Source of the DNA: Flavobacterium sp. J49
GTDB lineage: Bacteria; Bacteroidota; Bacteroidia; Flavobacteriales; Flavobacteriaceae
DNA length: 64,000 nt
Direction of reading: 5' to 3'
Assembly (NCBI RefSeq): GCF_011742145.1
Contig: NZ_JAAQQU010000104.1
Coordinates: 866,374-930,373, forward strand
Shown here: piece by piece, positions 24,712-33,220 of the stretch
How the letters are laid out: the number at the start of each line of letters is the position of its first letter
How positions within the stretch are numbered: position 1 is the first letter of the stretch
Program-made: the position numbers and the translations under genes
The notes under the pieces: generated by a model
The model's input: only the letters and a program-made list of their open reading frames with translations
What the model was told of the DNA's origin: nothing
Database searches by the model: none

Positions 24712-25164
24712 ATGAAAGCAGTCATCCAAAGAGTTTCCCAAGCTTCAGTAACGATTGAAGGTCAAAAAGTAGCCGATATTCAACAAGGATTATTGGTCTT
24801 GGTAGGATTTGAAGACCAGGACAATCAAGAAGATATCAATTGGTTAACCGCGAAAATAGCCAATCTCCGAATTTTCGCCGATGAAAACCAAGTGATGAAT
24901 CTATCTTTAAAAGAGACTAACGGTGAGATGATTATTGTAAGTCAGTTTACCCTTCATGCCTTAACCAAAAAAGGCAATCGCCCTTCCTACATCAAGGCTT
25001 CCAAGCCAGATATTGCGATACCATTGTACGAAAGTTTTGTAGCCCAAATGGAAACCGAATTAGGTAAAAAAGTCCAAACCGGACAATTTGGTGCCGACAT
25101 GAAAGTGGCCTTGTTAAACGATGGTCCGGTAACCTTAATTATCGATACAAAAAATAAAGAATAA
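24712..25164 (+). CDS. dtd: D-aminoacyl-tRNA deacylase
   Basis: 150 residues, standard length. It hydrolyses D-amino acids from tRNA. Motifs are the N-terminal MKAVIQRVSQASV, the active-site SQFTLHA (~residue 78) and the Gly-cisPro motif NDGPVTLI (~residue 138). It follows rsgA closely and is followed one base later by a small membrane protein. Confidence 0.97.
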   Translation: MKAVIQRVSQASVTIEGQKVADIQQGLLVLVGFEDQDNQEDINWLTAKIANLRIFADENQVMNLSLKETNGEMIIVSQFTLHALTKKGNRPSYIKASKPDIAIPLYESFVAQMETELGKKVQTGQFGADMKVALLNDGPVTLIIDTKNKE

Positions 25165-25165
25165 C

Positions 25166-25369
25166 ATGAAGCAGAAGCTAATCACTTTTTTGATAGGGTT
25201 TTTAATTTACGGAACTCTTTTCGGTATAATGATGTTTTATACAGAAACTAATAGGGATGTAAACAAGGCTTTGATTTCGGGTGTTTTTTTTGGAGTTTTC
25301 ATGGCTCTTTTTGAAGTTTTTATCAGTCCCGGAATCAAAAAATATTTTTCTAAGAAAACAGAAAAATAA
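25166..25369 (+). CDS. Small membrane protein with two transmembrane segments
   Basis: 67 residues. Two hydrophobic spans (~7-26 and ~35-53) joined by a short polar loop, then a Lys-rich cytoplasmic tail (KKYFSKKTEK). No family recognised. It begins one base after the dtd stop, so it is in the rsgA-dtd transcript. Confidence 0.75.
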   Translation: MKQKLITFLIGFLIYGTLFGIMMFYTETNRDVNKALISGVFFGVFMALFEVFISPGIKKYFSKKTEK

Positions 25370-25402
25370 GGAATAAGATTATAAATAAAATCATAATTTT
25401 TT

Positions 25403-25410
25403 TATATTTG
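25403..25410 (+). promoter_or_regulatory. -7 element before the DUF3857 cluster
   Basis: TATATTTG, a full TAnnTTTG match, 16 nt before the ATG at 25427. Confidence 0.45.
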
Positions 25411-25426
25411 GTAAAATTTAGTACAA

Positions 25427-27337
25427 ATGAAACTAAGAGTTTTACCATTTTTCCTGCTTTTTCTTTCTTTTACCGTACAGGCCCAAAAGATAGAATATGC
25501 CACTATGCTCATTCCTGACAGCTTAAAGCAAAATGCCAATGCTGTCCTCCGATTGAATGAGGTTAACATTTCTATTCCTTCTCAAAAAGAAATGGTAATA
25601 AAATCTAAAATAGTCACTACAGTCTTAAATGAGTTGGGTTTGAGGAGTTTGGATTTATCTGAGAACTATGATAAAAATAGGCGAATCAACAAAATTGAAG
25701 CGACAGTTTATGATCCATTTGGCAAAGAAATAAAAACTTACCGAAGAAAAGATTTTAAAGACATCAGTGTTGCAGATGGAGTTTCGATTTTTAATGATAA
25801 TAGGGCTTTATATCTTGATTTTACTCCTACAAACTATCCGTTTACAGTAGTGTTAGAGTCAGAAGTGGCAACTTCGAATACGGCTTTTATACGTCCGTGG
25901 AGCCCGATGAATGGCTATTTGGAGAGTGTAGAAAAAACTACCGTATCCATTGTTTACAAGCCCGAATTGGGACTTAAAACCAAAGAGATTAATTTCAAAA
26001 GTCATCTCGGAATTGAAAAAAAGGAAACAGCCTCATCAATAACCTATTCTGCTAAGAATTTAGTAGCTAAAAAGAGAGAAGAACTCGCTCCGGGTTTTAC
26101 GGAAATATTTCCGCTGGTTTATTTTTCCCTGGAAAAATTTTCCTTAGAAAATGTAGAAGGCATAGCCACCAATTGGGAGGAGTTTGGTAAATGGTATTAT
26201 AATTCCTTATTAGCCGATACAGAAGAAATTCCGGAAGAGACAAAAATTAAAGTAAAACAATTGGTAGGCGCTGAAAAAAATGCGGTTGAGATTGCCAAAA
26301 TTATTTATAAATATGTACAAGAAAGAACACGTTATGTCAGTGTTCAAGTTGGCATTGGTGGTTGGCGGCCTATGTTGGCTAAAGAAGTTGATAAATTAGG
26401 ATATGGTGATTGCAAGGCACTGACAAATTATACCCGATCATTACTAAAAACGGTAGGTGTTGATTCTTACTACACGGTTGTGTACGCAGGCGATGATGAG
26501 ACTAAAGATTTACAACAAGATTTTGCTTCAATACAAGGGAATCATGTTATTCTGACATTGCCTACGGATAAAGGATTGGTTTGGTTGGAATGTACGAGTC
26601 AAATTCAGCCTTTTGGTTTTCAAGGGGATTTCACTGATGATAGGAATATATTGCTAATCAAACCCGAAGGCGGTGAAATTGTAAAAACCAAAACATACAC
26701 CGAGGCAGAAAGTTTGCGAACGATAAAAGGCGCGTATTCTGTGAATGAGGAAGGTAAATTGACCGGAAAAATCAAAATGATTTCTCATGGTATACAATAC
26801 GATAACACTTTTGGTAAAGAGCGAATGAGCAAAGAAGATCAGACCAATAGGTATAAGGAAGAGTTTGCCAATATCAACAACTTGTCTATCAAAAAAATGC
26901 AACTGACTAACGATAAAAATAAGATTGAGTTTACCGAAGAATTAGAAGTGGAAGCCGAAAGTTATGCCCAAAACTCTGCAGGTAAATTAATGTTTGCGCT
27001 CAATGCCTTTGATCAAAACAGTTATGTGCCTAAGAAATATAAAACCAGAGAGTTTCCTTTTGAAGTCATTAGAGGCTATACCGATGAAGATGAAATCGAG
27101 ATCAGCATTCCGGAAGGCTATGTGTTTGAAGCAAAGCCCAATAATGCGGAGCTCAAAACAGAATTTGGGGAATACAAAATGGAGTTCATCTCAGTAAATC
27201 CCAAAACAATAATCTGTAAACGAAAATTGATAATCAAAAAAGGGTTCTACGAAAGTGCTAAATACGAAAGTTACAGAAAGTTCAGAGAAACCATAGCCAA
27301 ATTAGATAATTCAAAAACTGTCATTTCAAAATCCTAA
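25427..27337 (+). CDS. DUF3857 transglutaminase-like protein, catalytic residues largely kept
   Basis: 636 residues with a signal peptide (LRVLPFFLLFLSFTVQAQ). Order: DUF3857 beta domain (~20-250), transglutaminase-like papain fold (~270-400), then a C-terminal DUF3858-type domain. The fold keeps Cys329 in GYGDCKALTNY and His373 in QGNHVILTLP; the third position reads WLECTS, with Glu where Asp is usual. Such proteins are periplasmic or surface-located in Bacteroidota, function unknown. It is first of three tandem paralogues (gaps of 5 and 4 bp). Confidence 0.88.
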   Translation: MKLRVLPFFLLFLSFTVQAQKIEYATMLIPDSLKQNANAVLRLNEVNISIPSQKEMVIKSKIVTTVLNELGLRSLDLSENYDKNRRINKIEATVYDPFGKEIKTYRRKDFKDISVADGVSIFNDNRALYLDFTPTNYPFTVVLESEVATSNTAFIRPWSPMNGYLESVEKTTVSIVYKPELGLKTKEINFKSHLGIEKKETASSITYSAKNLVAKKREELAPGFTEIFPLVYFSLEKFSLENVEGIATNWEEFGKWYYNSLLADTEEIPEETKIKVKQLVGAEKNAVEIAKIIYKYVQERTRYVSVQVGIGGWRPMLAKEVDKLGYGDCKALTNYTRSLLKTVGVDSYYTVVYAGDDETKDLQQDFASIQGNHVILTLPTDKGLVWLECTSQIQPFGFQGDFTDDRNILLIKPEGGEIVKTKTYTEAESLRTIKGAYSVNEEGKLTGKIKMISHGIQYDNTFGKERMSKEDQTNRYKEEFANINNLSIKKMQLTNDKNKIEFTEELEVEAESYAQNSAGKLMFALNAFDQNSYVPKKYKTREFPFEVIRGYTDEDEIEISIPEGYVFEAKPNNAELKTEFGEYKMEFISVNPKTIICKRKLIIKKGFYESAKYESYRKFRETIAKLDNSKTVISKS

Positions 27338-27342
27338 CCACC

Positions 27343-29343
27343 ATGAAAAAAATCATTATCCTCATTTTATTGACTTCTTTCACCTCTTTTGCCCAAAAAC
27401 GAGAATTGGGCAAAGTTACCATAGAAGAATTAAGCGAAAAAGTTTGTCCCTCAGATTCCTCAGCAGCAGCAGCTGTGTTGTTTGATATAGGAGAAGTAAG
27501 GTTCGAGTATTTAGAAGGAAGAGGTTTTATTATGAAAACCAGGGTCAGAACCAAAATTAAAATATACAAGAAAGAAGGGTACGATTGGGCCAACAAGTCT
27601 GTTCGCTATTATATTGGCGGGAATACTAAAGAGCGTTTGAATTTCAGAGACGCCGTAACATACAATTTAGTAGCGGGAAAAATTGAAAAAACAAAGCTAA
27701 AAAGCGATGGTGAGTTTGATGAAAAAATCAACAAGTTTTGGGGCAGAAAAAAAATTGCCATGCCCAATGTAAAAGAAGGGTCAATAGTGGAGTTTGAATA
27801 TACCTTAGAGTCAGAAAGTATTGGCGTGCTCGAGGATTGGACATTTCAAAGCAGCATACCAATCGTATACAGTCAATTTAAAACGGTTATCCCGGAATAT
27901 TATGTTTACAAACCTTTGATGCGAGGATTTTTAGTGCCAAAATACGAAACGGATAAAACCACTAAAATAGTAAACACCACAAGCAAAGAAAGATCAGAAG
28001 GAAAAATTACAACTACCGGTTTTTCCAATGAGCAGTTTAGCTATTCAGAAACGACTTCTATTTACACTTTAGAAAACGTTCCTGCTTTAAAAGATGAATC
28101 GTTTGTCAACAATATCAAAAATTACACTTGTAGCATCGAACACGAATTAAACTCGATTCAATATCCTAATGAACCGATGAAGAATTTGTCTTCAGATTGG
28201 GAAAATGTGGTGAAGGCAATTTATGAAAATGACAGCTTTGGCCCCGAATTAAACAAAACAGGTTATTATGATCAAGACTTAAACACAATTTTGGTCGGAA
28301 CAACATCACCTGAAGAAAAAATTGCCACCATTTTTAATTTTGTCAAATCCAGAATGAATTGGAACGAGTTTTACGGCTACGGCTGTGATGTTGGGGTTAG
28401 AAAAGCTTATCTGGACAAAGTGGGCAATGTAGCGGAAATCAATTTAATGTTGACCTCAATGTTTCGTTTTGCCGGTTTTGAAGCCAATCCGGTTGTGTTG
28501 AGTACTCGTGGCAACGGGATTTCACTTTTTCCGTCCAGAACCGCATTTGATTATGTTATTTCCGGAGTGGAACTCAACGGGAAAGTGTTTTTGTTTGATG
28601 CGACTAACAAGTATGCTTTGCCGAATATTTTACCAATACGTGATTTAAATTGGTTTGGTCGTTTAATTCGCAAAGACGGGACTTCAACGCAAATAGATTT
28701 GATGCCAAGGTTCAATTCAAAAGAGGTCGTTAATATTATGGGTCAAATCAATGCAGAAGGACAAGTTACCGGTAAAGTCAGAAGTCAATATTTTGATTAT
28801 AATGCCTTTTCTTATAGAGACCGAAATAGCGGAATTAACAATGAAAGTATAATTGAACGAATAGAGAAGAGAAACCAAGGCCTCGAAGTATCCGATTACG
28901 AAATGCAAAACAGAACAGATTTGTCTAAACCGGTTGTAGAAAATTATGCTTTTTCTACCGATAAACATGTCGAAATTATAGGAGACAAAATGTACATTTC
29001 GCCTTTTTTGTTTTTTACTTTGAACGAAAATCCATTCAAACAAGAAACGAGAGAGTATCCGGTTGATTTTGTATTTCCTAACCAAGACAAATACTTAATC
29101 AGTTTAACTGTGCCCGATGGCTATGTAGTTGAAACACTGCCGCAGCCCAAAGCAGTCGGGTTGCCGGATGATTTGGCCAATTTTAAATACAATATTTCAA
29201 ATAATGGATCGCAATTGCAAATAATTTATTCTCTGGATATCAATAGTGCTATCATCAACCCGGATTATTACGATGCGCTAAAAAGTTTCTTCAAAGAATT
29301 GGTCAACAAACAAACAGAGAAAGTAGTTCTTAAAAAAGCTTAA
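27343..29343 (+). CDS. DUF3857 protein with degenerate transglutaminase site (copy 2)
   Basis: 666 residues, signal peptide KKIIILILLTSFTSFAQ. Same architecture as its upstream neighbour. However, the Cys segment reads KVGNVAEINLMLTSMF (no Cys), and the His position reads AFDYVISGV (no His). The Asp of LFDATN remains. So it is unlikely to be a protease or transglutaminase and may bind peptides or glycans. By eye it is much closer to copy 3 than to copy 1. Confidence 0.87.
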   Translation: MKKIIILILLTSFTSFAQKRELGKVTIEELSEKVCPSDSSAAAAVLFDIGEVRFEYLEGRGFIMKTRVRTKIKIYKKEGYDWANKSVRYYIGGNTKERLNFRDAVTYNLVAGKIEKTKLKSDGEFDEKINKFWGRKKIAMPNVKEGSIVEFEYTLESESIGVLEDWTFQSSIPIVYSQFKTVIPEYYVYKPLMRGFLVPKYETDKTTKIVNTTSKERSEGKITTTGFSNEQFSYSETTSIYTLENVPALKDESFVNNIKNYTCSIEHELNSIQYPNEPMKNLSSDWENVVKAIYENDSFGPELNKTGYYDQDLNTILVGTTSPEEKIATIFNFVKSRMNWNEFYGYGCDVGVRKAYLDKVGNVAEINLMLTSMFRFAGFEANPVVLSTRGNGISLFPSRTAFDYVISGVELNGKVFLFDATNKYALPNILPIRDLNWFGRLIRKDGTSTQIDLMPRFNSKEVVNIMGQINAEGQVTGKVRSQYFDYNAFSYRDRNSGINNESIIERIEKRNQGLEVSDYEMQNRTDLSKPVVENYAFSTDKHVEIIGDKMYISPFLFFTLNENPFKQETREYPVDFVFPNQDKYLISLTVPDGYVVETLPQPKAVGLPDDLANFKYNISNNGSQLQIIYSLDINSAIINPDYYDALKSFFKELVNKQTEKVVLKKA

Positions 29344-29347
29344 TAAG

Positions 29348-31336
29348 ATGGGCAGAATTTTTGGTTTGTTTTTAGTTTTACTAAGTTATAATGCAATAGC
29401 CCAAAAAACTGTTTTTGGTAAAGTAAAGAAAGAAGAATTAGCGGAAAAAGTATACGCCAAAGATACTTCAGCTTCAGCAGTTGTGATTTTTAAAAAAGCC
29501 AAAACTACTTTCACCTATTATGAAGAAAACGGATTTGTTTCTGCCACCGATTTTGAAATAAAAATAAAAATTTACAAAAAAGAAGGCTTTCTTTGGGGCA
29601 ATTTTGACATTCCTTATTATGTTGGCTACGAAAATCTCAATGATGAATATGTTGATATCATCAGCGCTTACACCTATAATTTAGAAGGGAATGAAGTCAT
29701 CAAAGAAAAAGTAGTCAATCAAAGTAAATTCAAAAAAGTAATCAACGAGTTTTGGGCCAAAAGAACCATTACTTTTCCCAATGTAAAAGAAGGTTCCATT
29801 ATCGAACTAAAATACCGCTTGAAATCTGAAAACATTTCTATTTTGCCGGATTTTCAATTCCAGTACAACATTCCTGTAGATTATGCCGAATATGTATCTG
29901 AAATCCCTGAGTTTTACCTTTACAAAGGAATGGTAAGAGGATATGTCAAGCCCGAAATGACTTATGATATTGAGCCTACTTCTCAGTCATTTAATAGTAA
30001 GGTCGATAAAACAAGCGTGGGTAAAGTGATGAGGTTTAATCAAATCGTTACCAAATACACTGCTAAAGACATTCCTGCCTTAAAAGATGAAGAATATGTA
30101 AATTCAATCCAAAATTACTATGGCAAAATCGAACATGAGTTGGAAGTGATAAGGTATCCAGACCAAGAGCCCAAACAAATATCAACTACGTGGGAAAACG
30201 TGGCCCAATCAATTTACCAAGACGAACGATTCGGAAAAGAGTTAAAAGAGACGTCCTATTTTATGGATGATTTGAAACTTTTACTCAAAAAAGATTTCTC
30301 TACCAGAGATAAAATAAATGCGGTTTTCTCCTTTGTTAAAAGTAAAATGAATTGGGATGAAAGATACGGCTACTATACCAAAAAAGGAGTAGCAAAAGCC
30401 TATCAGGAAAAAGTTGGAAATGTTGCTGAAATAAACTTTATCCTATTGTCAATGTTGAAAATGGCGGGTATCGAAGCGTATCCGGTTTTAATCAGTACCA
30501 GAGAAAATGGATTGGCGCTTTTCCCCAACAAATCTATCTTTAATAGCGTAATTGTCAACGCTTTTGACGGCCAAGAGAGTTTGCTATTGGATGCCACTGA
30601 TAAAAATTCAGAGGTTAACATATTACCCATTCGAGACCTCAATTGGAAAGGAAGAGTAATCAAAGAAGACGGTTCTTCCTCAGAGATTGATTTAATGCCG
30701 AAATTGAATTCTAAAGAATTAATCAATATCATTGCTCAAATTAATCCGGATGGACAAGTAGAAGGAAAAATCAGGCAGCAATATTTTGATTACAATGCCT
30801 ACCTTTACAGAGACAAATATAATGGCTTGGTAAAAGAAAGTCTGGTTGATAGGTTAGAAAAAAAATACAGTGAAATCGAAGTGGCCGATTATGAAGTTCA
30901 AAATAATTTTGAATTGTCCAAACCCATAATTGAAAACTATACTTTTACCTCAAATAACAGCGTTGAAGTAATAGGAGATAAAATGTATGCTTCGCCTTTT
31001 TTGTTTTTTGCCCTTGACAAAAATCCTTTTAAACAAGAGGTCAGAGAATATCCGGTTGATTTTGTATTTCCACATCAAGACAAATACATCATCTCTTTGA
31101 CCATTCCTGAAGGATACAGTTTGGAAACGTTGCCTAATCCAAAATCGGTTAGCATGCCTGATGGATTAGCCAATTTTAAATACAATATCTCAAGCAACGA
31201 AAAGGCAATACAATTGACATGTACAATTGATATCAACAGTGCTGTTATTGGTTCGGAATACTATGAAGCATTAAAAGGCTTTTTCAAAGAATTAGTTAAC
31301 AAACAAACCGAAAAAATTGTTTTAAAGAAAGGATAA
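29348..31336 (+). CDS. DUF3857 protein with degenerate transglutaminase site (copy 3)
   Basis: 662 residues with a short signal peptide (GRIFGLFLVLLSYNAIAQ). Close paralogue of copy 2: shared phrases include KVGNVAEIN, FWAKRTITFPNVKEGSI, LPIRDLNW and the C-terminal FFKELVNKQTEK. Again no catalytic Cys or His (FNSVIVNAF at the His site), Asp kept in LLDATD. Tandem duplication of copy 2/3 is evident. A MazG-like gene begins one base after its stop. Confidence 0.87.
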   Translation: MGRIFGLFLVLLSYNAIAQKTVFGKVKKEELAEKVYAKDTSASAVVIFKKAKTTFTYYEENGFVSATDFEIKIKIYKKEGFLWGNFDIPYYVGYENLNDEYVDIISAYTYNLEGNEVIKEKVVNQSKFKKVINEFWAKRTITFPNVKEGSIIELKYRLKSENISILPDFQFQYNIPVDYAEYVSEIPEFYLYKGMVRGYVKPEMTYDIEPTSQSFNSKVDKTSVGKVMRFNQIVTKYTAKDIPALKDEEYVNSIQNYYGKIEHELEVIRYPDQEPKQISTTWENVAQSIYQDERFGKELKETSYFMDDLKLLLKKDFSTRDKINAVFSFVKSKMNWDERYGYYTKKGVAKAYQEKVGNVAEINFILLSMLKMAGIEAYPVLISTRENGLALFPNKSIFNSVIVNAFDGQESLLLDATDKNSEVNILPIRDLNWKGRVIKEDGSSSEIDLMPKLNSKELINIIAQINPDGQVEGKIRQQYFDYNAYLYRDKYNGLVKESLVDRLEKKYSEIEVADYEVQNNFELSKPIIENYTFTSNNSVEVIGDKMYASPFLFFALDKNPFKQEVREYPVDFVFPHQDKYIISLTIPEGYSLETLPNPKSVSMPDGLANFKYNISSNEKAIQLTCTIDINSAVIGSEYYEALKGFFKELVNKQTEKIVLKKG

Positions 31337-31337
31337 A

Positions 31338-31664
31338 ATGGATATCAAAAACGCCCAACAAGAAGTAGACCACTGGATTAAAAATCACGGCGTTCGCTAT
31401 TTTAATGAATTGACGAACATGGCCCAACTCACCGAAGAAGTGGGTGAAGTAGCCCGAATCATAGCCCGACGATACGGAGAACAATCCGAAAAAGAAAGCG
31501 ATAAAAACAAAGACCTGGGCGAAGAATTAGCCGATGTGGTTTTTGTAGTCTTGTGCCTCGCTAACCAAACCGGAGTTGACCTGCAAGCGGCTTTTGATAA
31601 AAAAATGGATTTGAAAACCAAACGCGACCACGACCGCCATCACAATAATGAGAAACTGAAATAG
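31338..31664 (+). CDS. MazG-like nucleotide pyrophosphohydrolase
   Basis: 108 residues. All-alpha NTP pyrophosphatase fold with metal-binding glutamates in QLTEEVGEVARII (~residues 30-42) and DLGEELADVVFVVLCLA (~residues 59-75). It hydrolyses nucleoside triphosphates, likely for house-cleaning. It is contiguous with the DUF3857 genes but has no evident functional tie to them. The C terminus is His/Lys-rich (DHDRHHNNEKLK). Confidence 0.9.
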   Translation: MDIKNAQQEVDHWIKNHGVRYFNELTNMAQLTEEVGEVARIIARRYGEQSEKESDKNKDLGEELADVVFVVLCLANQTGVDLQAAFDKKMDLKTKRDHDRHHNNEKLK

Positions 31665-31697
31665 TATTAAGATTGTAGTATTAAGTATCAAGACTGA
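31663..31697 (+). repeat. Heptamer array, unit AGTATTA x5 (degenerate)
   Basis: AGTATTA, AGATTGT, AGTATTA, AGTATCA, AGACTGA, starting at the MazG-like stop codon. A TATCTTTG -7 element follows at 31720-31727 as the likely aroA promoter. Confidence 0.75.
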
Positions 31698-31760
31698 ACA
31701 GATTAAAATTTTCTGTTTGTATCTTTGTGCTTCTTCGTGTAACTCTGTGAAATAATTCAA

Positions 31761-33017
31761 ATGAATTTACATCTAAAATCTTCAATCGTTAATCCTCAAT
31801 CTTCAATCTCAATCACAGGTTCGAAATCGGAAACCAATCGCCTGTTATTACTCCAAGCTTTGTATCCGAATCTTACTTTGGAAAACACTTCCAATTCCGA
31901 TGATTCCGAGGTTATGATTAATGCACTAAAACACAAACAAGATTGTTCTATAGATAATTGTCAAGCTGAGCTTGTCGATGTGCACCATGCCGGAACTGCC
32001 ATGCGTTTTTTAACCGCGTATTTTGCCACTAAAGAAAATCGCGAAGTCGTGCTAACCGGTTCCACCCGAATGAAAGAACGTCCGATTAAAATTTTAGTCG
32101 AAGCCTTACAGCAACTTGGCGCCGAAATCACTTACGAGGAAAACCAAGGTTTTCCACCCATCAAAATCAAAGGAAAAATACTAACACAGTCTAAAGTTTC
32201 GCTTCCGGCTGATGTCAGTAGCCAATACATTTCAGCATTGTTACTCATCGCACCTAAACTGGAAAACGGAATCGAACTCACCTTAGAAGGCGAAATAACT
32301 TCCGTTCCTTATATCAAAATGACCTTAGCTTTGCTAAACGAAATTGGAGTCAAAACTTCATTTGTTGAAAATATAATCATTGTCAAAAACTTATCCCTTA
32401 TCCCTTATCCCTTATCCCTAAGGGTTGAATCTGATTGGTCCTCGGCATCCTATTATTATTCCATTGCGGCTTTATCCGAAATAGGAACTGAAATCACCTT
32501 GTCGAGCTACAAACCAAACAGCCTTCAAGGCGACAGCACTTTGGCAAAAATCTACAACACTTTCGGAGTAGAAACAACTTTTGTAAAGAAGAGGATTGTA
32601 TTGCGAAAAACGGATAACCAACAACCAACAACCAACAACTTAGATCTAAACAATGCTCCCGACATTGCCCAAACCATCGCCGTAACTTGCTTCGGATTAG
32701 GCGTCGGCTGCCATTTGACCGGCTTGCATACGCTAAAAATAAAAGAAACCGACCGACTCGAAGCTTTAAAAAACGAGCTGACCAAACTCGGCGCGACCAT
32801 TGCAGTCAACCATGACAGTCTCACGTTACAACCATCATCAACCATCAAGGAAAACGTAGCTGTCAAAACCTATCAAGACCATAGAATGGCCATGGCTTTC
32901 GCACCATTGGCACTAAAAGTCCCGATAATTATCGAAGAAGCCGAAGTCGTTTCCAAATCCTATCCGACCTTTTGGGACGATTTAAAAAATATCGGATTTC
33001 AGATAGAAAGTATCTGA
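31761..33017 (+). CDS. aroA: 5-enolpyruvylshikimate-3-phosphate synthase carrying three heptamer-array insertions
   Basis: 418 residues. It catalyses the sixth step of the shikimate pathway (shikimate-3-phosphate plus PEP). Functional motifs are intact: GSKSETNRLLLL, HAGTAMRFLTAYF, GSTRMKERPI, SSQYISALLL, DWSSASYYY, KETDRLEAL and YQDHRMAMAF. Three stretches coincide with 7-bp tandem arrays: residues ~6-17 (KSSIVNPQSSIS), ~210-220 (LSLIPYPLSLR) and ~286-293 (NQQPTTNN). They lie at the N terminus and in loops, between conserved motifs, consistent with tolerated insertion. It has its own leader; queA follows 203 bp later. Confidence 0.95.
   Translation: MNLHLKSSIVNPQSSISITGSKSETNRLLLLQALYPNLTLENTSNSDDSEVMINALKHKQDCSIDNCQAELVDVHHAGTAMRFLTAYFATKENREVVLTGSTRMKERPIKILVEALQQLGAEITYEENQGFPPIKIKGKILTQSKVSLPADVSSQYISALLLIAPKLENGIELTLEGEITSVPYIKMTLALLNEIGVKTSFVENIIIVKNLSLIPYPLSLRVESDWSSASYYYSIAALSEIGTEITLSSYKPNSLQGDSTLAKIYNTFGVETTFVKKRIVLRKTDNQQPTTNNLDLNNAPDIAQTIAVTCFGLGVGCHLTGLHTLKIKETDRLEALKNELTKLGATIAVNHDSLTLQPSSTIKENVAVKTYQDHRMAMAFAPLALKVPIIIEEAEVVSKSYPTFWDDLKNIGFQIESI
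31777..31811 (+). repeat. Heptamer array in aroA 5' coding end, unit AATCTTC x5 (degenerate)
   Basis: AATCTTC, AATCGTT, AATCCTC, AATCTTC, AATCTCA; translated as part of the N terminus. Confidence 0.8.
32390..32417 (+). repeat. In-frame heptamer array in aroA, unit CTTATCC x4
   Basis: Four perfect CTTATCC units encode LSLIPYPLS between a strand and the DWSSASY motif. Confidence 0.93.
32616..32640 (+). repeat. In-frame heptamer array in aroA, unit AACCAAC x3.5
   Basis: Three perfect AACCAAC units plus AACT encode NQQPTTNN. The unit is a one-base variant of the metH-region unit AACCGAC. Confidence 0.92.
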
Positions 33018-33067
33018 AAAGCGGAGTATCTGAATAACAAAGTTTGACAAATTGTGTGTTGAAAATC

Positions 33068-33107
33068 ACTCAGCAACTCAGCAACTTAGGCACTCAGCAA
33101 CTTAATA
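33068..33107 (+). repeat. Octamer array, unit ACTCAGCA x5 (degenerate)
   Basis: ACTCAGCA, ACTCAGCA, ACTTAGGC, ACTCAGCA, ACTTAATA in the aroA-queA spacer. The period is 8 bp rather than 7. Confidence 0.8.
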
Positions 33108-33128
33108 AAAAAATAAACCCCAAAACAC

Positions 33129-33160
33129 TTGACAACGCCTATCTCACAATAGTATATTTG
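33129..33160 (+). promoter_or_regulatory. Promoter of queA
   Basis: TTG (33129-33131), 21 nt, then TATATTTG (33153-33160). The start near 33167 gives a ~54-nt 5' UTR that contains a heptamer array. Confidence 0.7.
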
Positions 33161-33180
33161 CAGGCAGTTAAAATTATGGT

Positions 33181-33208
33181 AACTCATAACTTATAACTTA
33201 TAACTTAT
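33181..33208 (+). repeat. Heptamer array, unit AACTTAT x4, in the queA 5' UTR
   Basis: AACTCAT followed by three perfect AACTTAT units, 12 bp before the queA ATG. Confidence 0.9.
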
Positions 33209-33220
33209 AACGCTATTTAG

